Notes: generated from the letters alone by a model not told the origin. A DNA stretch of 33,675 nt from Silvibacterium sp. (GCA_030037215.1 JASHRS010000104.1:1-33675), one strand, 5' to 3'; shown: positions 1 through 9,789, counted from the stretch's first letter. A program made the numbers and translations.

Positions 1-1
1 C

Positions 2-1030
2 GTTGCGCTGCTGCTGGCTTTTCTTGCGATCTATCTGGCGACGGGTACTTTCGACTTTATCGAGCTTGCGCAAACGGCGCGGAGCGGGCAACTCGCTGCA
101 GAACTGGCCCAGAAGCTGCAGTGGGGCCACTGGACAGCAGCATATATCACGGATTGCATTTTCTGGGCCGTGTTTCTCGGCTTCGCCGTGAAGATTCCGA
201 TTATGCCGTTTCATACCTGGCTGCCATCGGCTTATGCCGAGGCTCCGTCGGGAACGACGATGCTGCTGACGGGCGCAATGTCGAAGATGGGGCTTTATGG
301 ATTGCTGCGGATCCTGGTTCCGATCTTTCCCGAACAGATGCAGCAGGCGCTGACGTTGCTGCTGTGGCTGGCAGTGGCTAGCGTGGTCGTATCGGCATTT
401 GTAGCGTGGGCGCAGACGGATTTGAAGCGCATCTTTGCATATTCGTCAGTGAATCACCTGGGATATTGCGTGCTTGGCGTGCTGGTTGCGCTCAAGTGGA
501 CAGGCGGCACTCTGAGCGCGGATCGGGCGGCGGCGCTTGACGGCGTGTTTCTGCAGATGTTCAACCACGCGCTGATCGCGGCGGCGCTGTTCTGGTTTGT
601 CGCGATGCTTGAAAAGCGCAGCGGCGGGCTGCGAGGACTGACTGACTTTGGCGGATTGCGCAAGGTCGCGCCCGTATTTTGCGGGCTGATGGGCATTGCG
701 GTTTTCTCGTCGCTCGGTTTGCCGGGATTGAATGGCTTTCCGGGGGAGTTCCTGATCTTCAAGGGAGCCTTTCCGTTGGCGACATGGGCCACAGCGCTGT
801 CTGTGATAGGGCTGCTGATTACCGCAGTCTTTCTGCTGGTGGTTCTTGAGCGGGTTTTCTATGGCCCGGTGAACGAGCGGTGGTGCGCGCTGCGCGATTT
901 GAGCACAAGCGAACGGCTGGCGCTGGTTCCAGTGATGGCTTTGATGTTTGTGCTTGGCTTTTATCCGCAGCTCATTGTGGACCATATGAACGGCACAGTG
1001 ATGCAGATGGTATCGAACCTGAGGTTTTAG
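2..1030 (+). CDS. nuoM: NADH-quinone oxidoreductase subunit M, first copy (5' end outside window)
   Basis: Membrane proton-pumping antiporter-like subunit of respiratory complex I. The reading frame is open from base 2, so the true start lies upstream. The visible part carries the NuoM/Mrp core FAVKIPIMPFHTWLP, with the TM7 lysine codon at 191-193, followed by the TM8 lysine in the SKMG motif (codon 284-286), the FAYSSVNHLG motif, QMFNHALIAAALF and the late LPGLNGFPGEF stretch with its conserved glutamate. The sequence is a chain of hydrophobic helices to the end. It stops three bases before a second NuoM gene, with which it must be co-transcribed. NuoL was considered, but the helix spacing and the HTWLP/EAP signature fit NuoM better. 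The family call is firm; the paralogue number within the operon is inferred from order. Confidence 0.93.
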   Translation, partial: VALLLAFLAIYLATGTFDFIELAQTARSGQLAAELAQKLQWGHWTAAYITDCIFWAVFLGFAVKIPIMPFHTWLPSAYAEAPSGTTMLLTGAMSKMGLYGLLRILVPIFPEQMQQALTLLLWLAVASVVVSAFVAWAQTDLKRIFAYSSVNHLGYCVLGVLVALKWTGGTLSADRAAALDGVFLQMFNHALIAAALFWFVAMLEKRSGGLRGLTDFGGLRKVAPVFCGLMGIAVFSSLGLPGLNGFPGEFLIFKGAFPLATWATALSVIGLLITAVFLLVVLERVFYGPVNERWCALRDLSTSERLALVPVMALMFVLGFYPQLIVDHMNGTVMQMVSNLRF

Positions 1031-1033
1031 CGA

Positions 1034-2539
1034 ATGCTCGCGTGGACGATCTACATTTCGTTTCTCGGCGCAGCGGCTCAGATGCTGCTACCGAGGGCGA
1101 ATGCGCGCGCCGCGCGGCTGACTGCGCTACTGACGACAGTCGCGGGGTTTGCAATTGCTCTGGCCGCATGGTGGCGATTCAAGCCGGGCGAGATTCTCAC
1201 TGTAACCCGGGTTCCGTGGGTTCCGTCGCTGGGCATCGAGTATCACCTTGCGGCGGATGGGATCGGTCTGACACTAGTGCTGCTGACCGGACTTGTCGCG
1301 ATTGCAGGCGTACTGTTCTCGTGGAATGTGGAGCTTAGGCCGACTGAATTTTTCACGTTTTATCTCGTGCTGATCGGCGCGGTATACGGCGTATTCCTGA
1401 GCTTCGACCTGTTTCTCTTTTTTGTGTTTTACGAAATCGCGATCATCCCGAAGTATTTCCTGATCGCGATCTGGGGCTCGACGCGGCGCGAGTATGCGGC
1501 GATGAAGCTGGCTCTTTATTCCTTTGCCGGAAGCGCGATGGTGCTGATCGGAATTATTGCCGCATATGTGGAGTCCGGCGCGAAGACAATGAGCCTCGCA
1601 GATCTGGCGCAATTTCCCTTCCCGCTGCATTTCCAGATGTGGGTTTTCCCGCTCGTGTTTCTGGGGTTCGCTATTCTTGCGGGCCTGTGGCCTTTCCACA
1701 CATGGGCCCCGACCGGCCATGCTGCCGCGCCGACAGCGGCCTCCATGCTGCTGGCTGGAGTGGTGATGAAACTCGGTGCGTTCGGATGCCTGCGGGTGGC
1801 GATGATGCTCTTCCCGCGTGGCATGGGGCCGTGGGAATTCCATGTCGCAGGATTCGGGTCGTGGCGGGGATTGTTTGCCGTGCTTGCGCTGATTGGGATT
1901 GTTTATGGCGCCAGCGTCGCTCTGGTCCAGAAGGATTTCAAGTTCGTCATCGGCTACTCCAGCGTGAGCCATATGGGATTTGTGCTGCTGGGCCTGATGA
2001 CGCTGAGCCAAATTGGCCTGGATGGAGCTGTCGTACAGATGTTTTCGCATGGCATCATCGCGGGCCTGCTGTTCGCTGTTGTCGGGCGCATGGTGTACGA
2101 CCGGACGCATACGCGCGTGTTAAGCGAGCTTGGCCCGATGCACCTCGCGCGGGCGATCCCTTTTGCGGCTTTTACTTTTGTGGTCGCGTCGATGGCGTCG
2201 ATCGGGTTGCCGGGCTTCAGCGGATTTGTGGCCGAGCTTGAAATCCTGATCGGCACATGGCGCGCTTATCCTTTGCTGGCGGCGCTTGCAGGAGTGGGTA
2301 TTCTTATCGGCATCGCGTTTACCTGGCGCGCGCTCGACAAGGCTTTCCTGGGCGATCCTGCCATTGCGGGAGCATCTGGCTCTCCGCTTCCTCCGATCAC
2401 AGCAGCGGAGCGGGTCGGCGCGGGAATTCTGATGGTCTCAACAGTAGCTGTGGGCTTGTATCCGAGGCTGCTGCTCGATCTGATTCTTCCCGCATTCCAA
2501 TCGCCGCTGTTTGACGGGCTGAGGAGGATGTGGCGATGA
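1034..2539 (+). CDS. nuoM: NADH-quinone oxidoreductase subunit M, second copy
   Basis: Second NuoM-like subunit of complex I, 501 residues, starting three bases after the first copy ends. TM5 glutamate is E134 in FFVFYEIAIIP, the TM8 lysine is K246 in VVMKLG, the GYSSVSHMG motif is at about 307-315 and the late glutamate is E401 in GFVAEL. The TM7 motif reads FAILAGLWPFHTWAP (212-226): the lysine normally found in the FAVK pattern is leucine L215 and the following proline is glycine, whereas the upstream copy keeps both. The full-length frame, about 14 predicted membrane helices and operon position make this a functional-looking gene, not a decayed duplicate. It overlaps the start of nuoN by four bases (ATGA). 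Confidence 0.93.
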   Translation: MLAWTIYISFLGAAAQMLLPRANARAARLTALLTTVAGFAIALAAWWRFKPGEILTVTRVPWVPSLGIEYHLAADGIGLTLVLLTGLVAIAGVLFSWNVELRPTEFFTFYLVLIGAVYGVFLSFDLFLFFVFYEIAIIPKYFLIAIWGSTRREYAAMKLALYSFAGSAMVLIGIIAAYVESGAKTMSLADLAQFPFPLHFQMWVFPLVFLGFAILAGLWPFHTWAPTGHAAAPTAASMLLAGVVMKLGAFGCLRVAMMLFPRGMGPWEFHVAGFGSWRGLFAVLALIGIVYGASVALVQKDFKFVIGYSSVSHMGFVLLGLMTLSQIGLDGAVVQMFSHGIIAGLLFAVVGRMVYDRTHTRVLSELGPMHLARAIPFAAFTFVVASMASIGLPGFSGFVAELEILIGTWRAYPLLAALAGVGILIGIAFTWRALDKAFLGDPAIAGASGSPLPPITAAERVGAGILMVSTVAVGLYPRLLLDLILPAFQSPLFDGLRRMWR

Positions 2540-4017
2540 CTCCGTTGAGCTATTTTGAGCTGTTGCGGCTTACGCTGCCGGAAATCATTGTCGCGTTCGC
2601 CGGCTTGGTCGCGTTGACGATCGACTTGATGCTGCGACAAAGGCCGGCTGCGATTCGATGGAGGGCAGGCGCACTGGCTGCCTGCGCCGGTTGCGCAGCC
2701 GCGATCGTTCTTATTGTTCTGCGGCCAGAGGCAGCGAACCTTTATGACAGCATGCTGGTGGTAACTCCGCTGACACAGCTTGCGCAGACAGTTCTCGCAG
2801 CTTTTACGATCCTGGCGGTGCTGCTCTCGGTTGATTCTGACTTCACGGCGCATGTGGGTGAATACCTGGGGCTAGTTCTGTTTGCCACCGCGGCGATGAT
2901 GGTTCTGGTGAGCACGCAGAATCTGCTGGTGATTTTTGCGTCGCTGGAGCTGCTGAGCCTTTCACTCTATGTTTTGACAGCATTCAACAAACGCAGCCGC
3001 CAGTCGGCAGAGGCAGGGCTGAAGTATTTTCTATTTGGCAGCATGGCGGCGGCGCTTTTTCTATTCGGGATTAGCTTGCTCTATGGGTTGTCGGGCTCGA
3101 TTGAATTAGATGGGATTGCTGCGGCGATTCATCTTCAACCGCTGTCTCCATTGCTCGCGGTTGCCATTGTGATGATTGTTGCCGGGCTGGGCTTCAAAAT
3201 AGCCGCGGCACCGTTTCACTTGTGGGCTCCCGATGCTTATCAAGGTGCGCCTGCTCCCAGCGCGGCGCTGATTGCCTCGAGCTCGAAGATTGCGAGCTTT
3301 GTTGTCCTGGCTGTGGTGATGCTTGTCGGGCTGGCGGGCGAAGAGGGCAGCGGAGCGTGGCGCTCGTACATGGCCGGATGGGTTCCGCTGATCGCTGTGG
3401 TTGCTGTGCTGTCGATGATACTTGGCAATCTGGCGGCGATTGTGCAGAGTAGCGTGCGGCGGCTGCTCGCGTATTCAGCGATCGGCCACGCAGGATATAT
3501 GCTGCTGGGGATTTTGTCGGACAGCACGCAGGGCCTCAGCGCGCTGTTGTATTACGTCATTACTTATGCGCTGGCAACGATAGGAGCATTCGGCATTCTG
3601 GCGGCGCTCGACAAATACAAGGTCGATCGAGCAGTGGATTTTGCAGGGTTCTCGCGTCGTGCTCCGTGGCTTTCTTTCTGCATGCTGATTTTCATGCTTT
3701 CTCTGGCCGGGATTCCTCCGCTCGCGGGCTTTTTCGGCAAGTTTTACATCTTCTCTACCGCGCTCCTGACCGGCAGCGGCCTGCTTTGGCTGGTGATACT
3801 GGCAATTGCGATGAGCGCGGTTTCGCTCTACTACTACCTCAGGGTCCTGAAGGTCATGTATGTTCGTGGCTCCGTTGACGGCTCCGGGCAAATCAAGACT
3901 TCTTTGCTCATGAATGCCACCGTCGGGCTGATTGCGTTGCTTGTAGTTTTACTCGGGTGCTTCCCCGCTCCTTTGCTTCACTGGATTGACGGCGCGTTGC
4001 GGTCGATGCCGCATTGA
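2536..4017 (+). CDS. nuoN: NADH-quinone oxidoreductase subunit N
   Basis: Third antiporter-like membrane subunit of complex I, 493 residues from the start chosen here. I prefer the ATG at 2536, which overlaps the upstream stop as ATGA and sits eight bases after GAGGAGG (2521-2527), over the GTG at 2530. Family signs are the TM5 glutamate E138 (SLELLS), the TM7 lysine K221 in GFKIAAAPFHLWAPDAYQG, the second lysine K251 in SSSKIAS and the late LAGIPPLAGFFGKFY motif. Ordinary NuoN lengths are similar. It ends the nuo operon: the next gene begins 101 bases downstream and is unrelated. No rho-independent terminator is evident after it. Confidence 0.94.
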   Translation: MTPLSYFELLRLTLPEIIVAFAGLVALTIDLMLRQRPAAIRWRAGALAACAGCAAAIVLIVLRPEAANLYDSMLVVTPLTQLAQTVLAAFTILAVLLSVDSDFTAHVGEYLGLVLFATAAMMVLVSTQNLLVIFASLELLSLSLYVLTAFNKRSRQSAEAGLKYFLFGSMAAALFLFGISLLYGLSGSIELDGIAAAIHLQPLSPLLAVAIVMIVAGLGFKIAAAPFHLWAPDAYQGAPAPSAALIASSSKIASFVVLAVVMLVGLAGEEGSGAWRSYMAGWVPLIAVVAVLSMILGNLAAIVQSSVRRLLAYSAIGHAGYMLLGILSDSTQGLSALLYYVITYALATIGAFGILAALDKYKVDRAVDFAGFSRRAPWLSFCMLIFMLSLAGIPPLAGFFGKFYIFSTALLTGSGLLWLVILAIAMSAVSLYYYLRVLKVMYVRGSVDGSGQIKTSLLMNATVGLIALLVVLLGCFPAPLLHWIDGALRSMPH

Positions 4018-4118
4018 CGGATGCGACCTAGTCATTTCGGCCGGGCATTTTATTTTTGCAGCCGCCCTTTCAATAGGGTAGTTTTAGAACATTCCAGCAA
4101 CAAAAGAGAGGCCTCCGC

Positions 4119-6128
4119 TTGCCCGTTGCTCCTGTCTCCTCTTGCCGTTTCCGTTCCGGGCTTTTGCCGCTGGCCTTGTGTCTGATTTCCGTTGCAGGCG
4201 CGCAGACGCAGAGTGCAGGAGACACGACTTCTGCCTATGATCCGAGAGTTACGTTTGCCCCGCTCACGCTGCCGACTCCTGTAAACGCATACCGGTCGAG
4301 CAATGGCGCGCCCGGGCCGGCGTACTGGCAAAACGAGGCCGATTATGAGCTGCACGCAACCCTCGACACTAAAGACAAACAACTGAGCGCAATGGAGACC
4401 ATTACTTACACCAACAACAGCCCGGATGTGCTCCCGAGCGTGTGGGTGCAAATGGAGCAGAACATCTACAAAAAGGATGCGCGCGGGCAGATTATCATGG
4501 GCGCGCTCATGCGGCGCATGATGGCGCGACAGGGCATGATGCCAGGCAGCATGACAACGGATGGATTTGTGCTGGATTCTGTTGCAGTAGAGATGAGCGG
4601 CAGAACAAGCAAAGCCGAGTATCTGGTAACTGATACGCGGATGCAAATTAGGCTGCCGGAGCCGCTGAAGGGGCACGGAAGCCAGCTGAAAATACGCATT
4701 CAGTATCACTACACAATTCCCGGCGTGTGGGGCGGAAGGACTTCATGGGGCATGTCCGACAAGGGTGAGATTTACGACATGGCGCAGTGGTATCCGCGCA
4801 TGGCGGTGTACGACGATTTGCGTGGCTGGGACACGCTGCCCTATATCGGCAGCGAGTTTTACCTAGAGTACGGGAATTTCGATTATTACGTCACCGTGCC
4901 CGCAAACATGATTGTCGCCGGCTCAGGTGAACTGGTGAATCCAAAGGATGTGTTAACGAATGCAGAAATAGCACGGATGACGCAGGCGCGCAGCAGCGAT
5001 AAGACGATCTACATCCGGACGCCAGAAGAAGCGAGCGACGGCGCGGGCAGGCCGAAGCAGAGCGGCACGCTCACGTGGCATTTCCATATGGACCGCACGC
5101 GGGATGTTTCCTGGAGCGCGTCGCCGGTGTTTGTATGGGACGCGGCGCGGATCAATCTTCCTGAAGGCAAAAGCGCGCTGGCGATGAGCTTTTATCCGCC
5201 TGAGAGCGTTGGCCCGGATGCGTGGACGAACTCGACGGCGTATGTGAAGGACACGGTGGAGCGATTTTCAAAGCAGTGGTACCCGTATCCATGGCCCGCA
5301 GCGATCAATGTGGCGGGATTTTCAACCGGGATGGAGTATCCGGGTATTGTGTTCGACGGTGTTCGTGATAAGGACCCTTTTCTGTTTTGGGTAACGGCAC
5401 ACGAGATTGGGCATAGCTGGTTCCCGATGATCGTGGGATCGAATGAGCGGCGTCATGCGTTCATGGACGAGGGCTTCAACACGTTTATCGATATTGATGA
5501 GTCGGCGGAGTACGCGGGCGGCAAGTTCGGGCCGAAACGCGACTCGGAATACTCCGCGGGCGGCGAACCTCCGGATATGATTCTGAAGGTGCTGGATAAC
5601 CCGAAGGCTCCAACGCTGATGGCGCTCGCGGATACATATAGCTTGGCGCTGGATCATCCGGTCAGCTACTTCAAAGGCGCGTACGGAATGGTGCTGCTGA
5701 GGGAGCAGATTCTGGGCCCGGAGCGGTTTGACTGGGCATTTCGAAAGTACATTCACGACTGGGCATACAAGCATCCCTCGCCGTCGGACTTTTTTCGTGA
5801 GATGCAGAGCGAGGGCGGCGAAGACCTGAGCTGGTTCTGGCGGGGATGGTATCTGAACAACTGGAAATACGATGTTGCTGTGGACAAAATCGATGGCGAC
5901 TCGGTTACGCTGAGCAACCGTGGGCAGCTTGTGCTGCCAACCACAGTAGAGGCTACTTTCAAGGACGGTTCAAAGACACGCATCAAGCTGCCGGTAGAGA
6001 CATGGATATCACAGGGGACGTATGTCTGGACCCCGAATAGCAAGTCGCCCATTGCTTCGGTGATAGTTGACCCCGACCATGTATTGCCAGACGACGATCG
6101 CACCAATAACACGATGAAAGCTCCATAA
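4119..6128 (+). CDS. secreted M1-family zinc metallopeptidase (aminopeptidase-like)
   Basis: Probable zinc aminopeptidase acting outside the cytoplasm, 669 residues. The chosen start is TTG 4119, preceded by an AGAGAGG ribosome site (4105-4111); no ATG precedes the signal peptide. Residues 11-28 form a hydrophobic signal segment ending in VAGA before Q29. The catalytic site is complete: HEIGH at 428-432, the third zinc ligand E451 in MDEGFN, and an exopeptidase-type GMEYPG (404-409) in place of the textbook GAMEN. The C-terminal third has no recognisable extra domain. Substrate is not predictable; known relatives release N-terminal residues from peptides. A second, only distantly similar M1 gene lies at 12677. 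The gene stands alone between nuoN and the GH13 gene. Confidence 0.87.
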   Translation: MPVAPVSSCRFRSGLLPLALCLISVAGAQTQSAGDTTSAYDPRVTFAPLTLPTPVNAYRSSNGAPGPAYWQNEADYELHATLDTKDKQLSAMETITYTNNSPDVLPSVWVQMEQNIYKKDARGQIIMGALMRRMMARQGMMPGSMTTDGFVLDSVAVEMSGRTSKAEYLVTDTRMQIRLPEPLKGHGSQLKIRIQYHYTIPGVWGGRTSWGMSDKGEIYDMAQWYPRMAVYDDLRGWDTLPYIGSEFYLEYGNFDYYVTVPANMIVAGSGELVNPKDVLTNAEIARMTQARSSDKTIYIRTPEEASDGAGRPKQSGTLTWHFHMDRTRDVSWSASPVFVWDAARINLPEGKSALAMSFYPPESVGPDAWTNSTAYVKDTVERFSKQWYPYPWPAAINVAGFSTGMEYPGIVFDGVRDKDPFLFWVTAHEIGHSWFPMIVGSNERRHAFMDEGFNTFIDIDESAEYAGGKFGPKRDSEYSAGGEPPDMILKVLDNPKAPTLMALADTYSLALDHPVSYFKGAYGMVLLREQILGPERFDWAFRKYIHDWAYKHPSPSDFFREMQSEGGEDLSWFWRGWYLNNWKYDVAVDKIDGDSVTLSNRGQLVLPTTVEATFKDGSKTRIKLPVETWISQGTYVWTPNSKSPIASVIVDPDHVLPDDDRTNNTMKAP

Positions 6129-6216
6129 GTACACGAGTCGCGGAGCATCGCCGGTCGGGTATACGATTTCATCGCACGGCTGCACTTGATCTGCACATGG
6201 TATAGAGGCACATCGC

Positions 6217-9200
6217 ATGGAATTTCACATCCACCGTACTCTCCGGGATCAGCTGAATCTCGATGGCCTCCTGTTCAGTTACACCGGAAATGTGATTTTC
6301 GCAAATTTGGCTTCGAGCCGACGGTTTGCGAAAGAATTGAACGAGTTGCGTGGCACTGAACCGGAGAAAACCGTTCATGCAAGCGCATTATTCGCGATGG
6401 GGCTGATCGATGAGCTGAATCATGCTCTGGTAGCCCGATATCGAAAGCAGATTGATCCAGCAGTACTTGCTGAAGCTATACGATGGTTCGCAACGCAGAC
6501 GAAACCAGAAGAACTGGACCGGCTGCTGCTAGCGTTTACAGAGGAGTTCCCGAATATAGCGGTCTATCGTGGAGAACTGACGGCTGCCGAGTGGTTGAAG
6601 GGCATAACAGACGGAATGCCGAACCGCGAAGCTGCACTGGAAGAGCTTCTACTGCTCTGGTTGGCCAACATCAATCCCGCATTTGCACGATTTCGTGAGT
6701 TATTTGAAGATACCGGCCTGAAGCAACAGACAATCTATCAAAGTGTTACCAGGACATTTCCGGACTACTTCAAGACACGGCCGCCGCTTGCTCCCGAGGT
6801 AGGCAGCCTGCTCGACGTGCTGCGGGCGCCGATGCTGGCTTCGCCCGAGTCGCTGACAGGCCAGCTGGAGTTTATTCGCGAGCACTGGTCGAAGCATCTT
6901 GGCGATGACCTGCGCCGCGTACTTCTGGCAATCGATGTTATTCGTGAAGAAGATCTGGCCATCTGGCTGCGGTTCCATCCGCCGGGCCCGGACTGGCATC
7001 GCCACGGCGAGCCTGGATGGGGCATGGCCGGGTTCGTCGGGGATGAGTTTATCGGCTTTGAGGAGGAATTTGGGAAAAAACGCTACGCCCACGACTATCA
7101 GGCGCCGCTTCAGGAATATGAGGCGTTCAGCTCGGACCAGGCATGGATGCCGAATGTAGTGATGATTGCAAAGAGCACGTTTGTGTGGCTTGAGCAATTG
7201 TCGAAGAAATACCAGCGGCATATTCACCGCCTCGATCAGATTCCTGATGAGGAGCTGCAGCTGCTCGCGAATCGCGGTATCACGGCGCTATGGCTGATTG
7301 GGCTATGGGAACGCAGCACCGCATCGAGAACGATCAAGCGTCTGCGCGGCAGCTATGACGCCGTGGCCTCGGCATACTCGCTCAAAGGGTATGACATTGC
7401 GCAAGACCTGGGGGGGCAGGAAGCGTTCGATAACCTGAAACATCGCGCTGCTGGATTTGGTCTTCGGATGGCCAGCGATATGGTGCCCAACCACATGGGC
7501 ATCGATTCGGACTGGGTTATCGAGCACCCGGACTGGTTTCTCTATCGCTGGGACAATCCGTTCCCCTCATACAACTTTAACGGCCCTGATCTTTCAAGCG
7601 ACAGTCGCGTCGAGATCAAGATTGAAGACCACTACTACGATCAATCGGATGCTGCCGTCGTCTTTAGGCTGCGTCACCACTATGACGGCACAACGCGCTA
7701 TATTTACCACGGCAATGATGGAACAAGCTTCGCATGGAATGACACAGCGCAGCTCGACTACTCAAAGGCTCATGTCCGTGAGCATGTGATCCAGACAATT
7801 CTTCACGTGGCGCGATTGTCGCCGATCATACGGTTTGACGCGGCGATGGTCCTGGCAAAACGGCATGTGCAGCGGCTGTGGTTTCCTCTGCCGGGAGCCG
7901 GTGGCTCAATTCCTTCGCGCGCCGAGAACGCTATGTCGCAGGAAGAGTTCGATGCGCTGATGCCGAACGAGTTCTGGCGCGAGCTAGTAGACCGTGTAGC
8001 GGCGGAGGTTCCCGGGACATTGCTGCTAGCTGAAGCGTTCTGGCTGCTCGAAGGATACTTCGTTCGCACGTTGGGTATGCATCGCGTATACAACAGTGCG
8101 TTTATGAATATGTTGCGCGACGAAGAGAACGCAAAGTATCGCTCGTATCTGAAGAAAACAATTGAATTCGATCCTGATATTTTGAAGCGCTATGTGAATT
8201 TCATGAGCAATCCGGATGAACGGACGGCGATTGACCAGTTCGGCACAGGCGACAAATATTTTGGGGTTGCAACTATGCTGGCGACACTGCCTGGGTTGCC
8301 GATGTTCGCCCATGGGCAGGTTGAGGGATTTACCGAGCGCTACGGAATGGAATTCAAGCAGGCGCGAATGGATGAGTATCCCAATGAAGAGTTGATTGCG
8401 CGACACCAGCGCGATATTGCTCCTTTATTGAAGAGGAGATCGCTGTTTGCGGAGAGCACAAATTTTGTTCTATATGATTTCTGGGCGGCACATGGAACCG
8501 TGGATGAAAATGTATTTGCATATTCAAACTGGCTTGGGGATCAACGAGCTTTAATTCTGTACAACAACAGCTATGGCATGACATCTGGCACAATCCATTT
8601 ATCGGCTGCCGCAATGGATAAAACTAGCGGCAAACTGCGGCAGACGCGACTGTGCGAGGGGCTCGGGCTTTCAGGTTACGACACGATTGTGGCGTATCGG
8701 GACACCGCTAACGGGCTGGAGTATCTAAGACGGACAGTCGATTTTCATTATCACGGCCTGACTCTGGGCTTGCGTGGCTATCAGCATGTCGTGCTGCTGG
8801 ACTGGCGCGAGCTTCACCCCTCTGCAGATTGCCCGTGGGACAGGCTGTGCGATGCCCTTCACGGCGAAGGCGTGCATAGTGTGAACACGGCCTTGTCCAT
8901 GCTTCGCCTGCGTCCGTTGCACGATGCGTTGCGGCAGGCGCTGAGTACAAAAACTATTCGAGAATTCACCCAGGCCGCTGGAAAAGTAGAAGAAGAGCAG
9001 AAGGGCCACGCCGCGTTTGTGCATGCATCAAATGTGCCAGCATGCCTTGCGACATTTGTAGACGAGTGCCGGCAGTTTCTAGAAATGGCAATAACTAGCC
9101 TTCTCGTGGAACGCAAGGATCTTGCGGAGCAATTGTCGTCATTCATGATTTCTGACACTTTGACGCAAAGTTATCGCGAGAGCTGCGAAAAGATGACTTC

Positions 9201-9789
9201 TGCGTCAATATGCCTGCCTCTTCTTGGGGAAGATTTCGCAGCAGACTGGCCCGTTGTTGCCCGTTTGCTTCCGCAGACGGATGCTGACTGGGCGCTAATT
9301 GTAGCCTGGATCATGCTCGGCAGCCTTCCTTGCCTGGGTAAACGAACAGCAACGTTTGACGCGCTGCGTCTTCGCATCGCGCTAGCGGAGGTTTTCTCAT
9401 CTTTCGGGATGGAGGGAGAAAATGCATGGCGGGCGGCGGCCAAGTTGCGTGTACTGCTTCTGCAGGCTGACGGATTGGGGCCCCATGCATTCTGGAGTGA
9501 CGGCGATGTACGCTGGCTTTCGGGCGTAAACGAGGCGGGCGGCGTTACCTATGTCAAAAAAGAGTTATTTGAAGAATTGGTTGAGTGGCTGCGGCTACCC
9601 GCACTGCTTGAGATTGCAGAACACGATTCAGATGCGTTGGAGGCGGTTGTTGAGATAGAGGCAGCGGTTGAGCATGAACGGGAAGCAGTCACGGCTGCAA
9701 GTTATAAGCTGGATTTGTATCTTGATTCCAGTTTCGAATCGGAAGGGATAGAAGAAGACGGGACGCCGTTGTCGGATCAGAGTGTGTGA
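6217..9789 (+). CDS. very large GH13 (alpha-amylase superfamily) protein with flanking domains
   Basis: Cytosolic alpha-glucan or trehalose-type glycosidase or transglycosidase; 1190 residues, without a signal peptide. ATG 6217 follows AGAGG by eight bases. Residues 1 to about 340 are a mostly helical extension I do not recognise. The TIM-barrel begins near 342: region I is DMVPNH (D421, N425, H426), region II RFDAA has the nucleophile D541, region III LAEAFW has the acid/base E606, and region IV is NPDER (N665-P666-D667) where nearly all GH13 enzymes have an NHD triad. Residues from about 830 to 1190 are another long, helix-rich, acidic extension. The essential acids are present, so activity is plausible, but the missing region IV histidine suggests altered substrate geometry. 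It overlaps the convergent membrane-protein gene by 13 bases. Subfamily is not assignable by eye. Confidence 0.82.
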   Translation: MEFHIHRTLRDQLNLDGLLFSYTGNVIFANLASSRRFAKELNELRGTEPEKTVHASALFAMGLIDELNHALVARYRKQIDPAVLAEAIRWFATQTKPEELDRLLLAFTEEFPNIAVYRGELTAAEWLKGITDGMPNREAALEELLLLWLANINPAFARFRELFEDTGLKQQTIYQSVTRTFPDYFKTRPPLAPEVGSLLDVLRAPMLASPESLTGQLEFIREHWSKHLGDDLRRVLLAIDVIREEDLAIWLRFHPPGPDWHRHGEPGWGMAGFVGDEFIGFEEEFGKKRYAHDYQAPLQEYEAFSSDQAWMPNVVMIAKSTFVWLEQLSKKYQRHIHRLDQIPDEELQLLANRGITALWLIGLWERSTASRTIKRLRGSYDAVASAYSLKGYDIAQDLGGQEAFDNLKHRAAGFGLRMASDMVPNHMGIDSDWVIEHPDWFLYRWDNPFPSYNFNGPDLSSDSRVEIKIEDHYYDQSDAAVVFRLRHHYDGTTRYIYHGNDGTSFAWNDTAQLDYSKAHVREHVIQTILHVARLSPIIRFDAAMVLAKRHVQRLWFPLPGAGGSIPSRAENAMSQEEFDALMPNEFWRELVDRVAAEVPGTLLLAEAFWLLEGYFVRTLGMHRVYNSAFMNMLRDEENAKYRSYLKKTIEFDPDILKRYVNFMSNPDERTAIDQFGTGDKYFGVATMLATLPGLPMFAHGQVEGFTERYGMEFKQARMDEYPNEELIARHQRDIAPLLKRRSLFAESTNFVLYDFWAAHGTVDENVFAYSNWLGDQRALILYNNSYGMTSGTIHLSAAAMDKTSGKLRQTRLCEGLGLSGYDTIVAYRDTANGLEYLRRTVDFHYHGLTLGLRGYQHVVLLDWRELHPSADCPWDRLCDALHGEGVHSVNTALSMLRLRPLHDALRQALSTKTIREFTQAAGKVEEEQKGHAAFVHASNVPACLATFVDECRQFLEMAITSLLVERKDLAEQLSSFMISDTLTQSYRESCEKMTSASICLPLLGEDFAADWPVVARLLPQTDADWALIVAWIMLGSLPCLGKRTATFDALRLRIALAEVFSSFGMEGENAWRAAAKLRVLLLQADGLGPHAFWSDGDVRWLSGVNEAGGVTYVKKELFEELVEWLRLPALLEIAEHDSDALEAVVEIEAAVEHEREAVTAASYKLDLYLDSSFESEGIEEDGTPLSDQSV

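Noticed and set aside
1274-2110. Long minus-strand frame opposite the second NuoM
   Set aside because: His/Gln/Arg-rich antisense shadow of a membrane-protein gene.
4018-4118. Terminator or promoter after nuoN
   Set aside because: Only a weak TTGCAG/TAGTTT pair and a four-base CCCT/AGGG stem; not enough to call.
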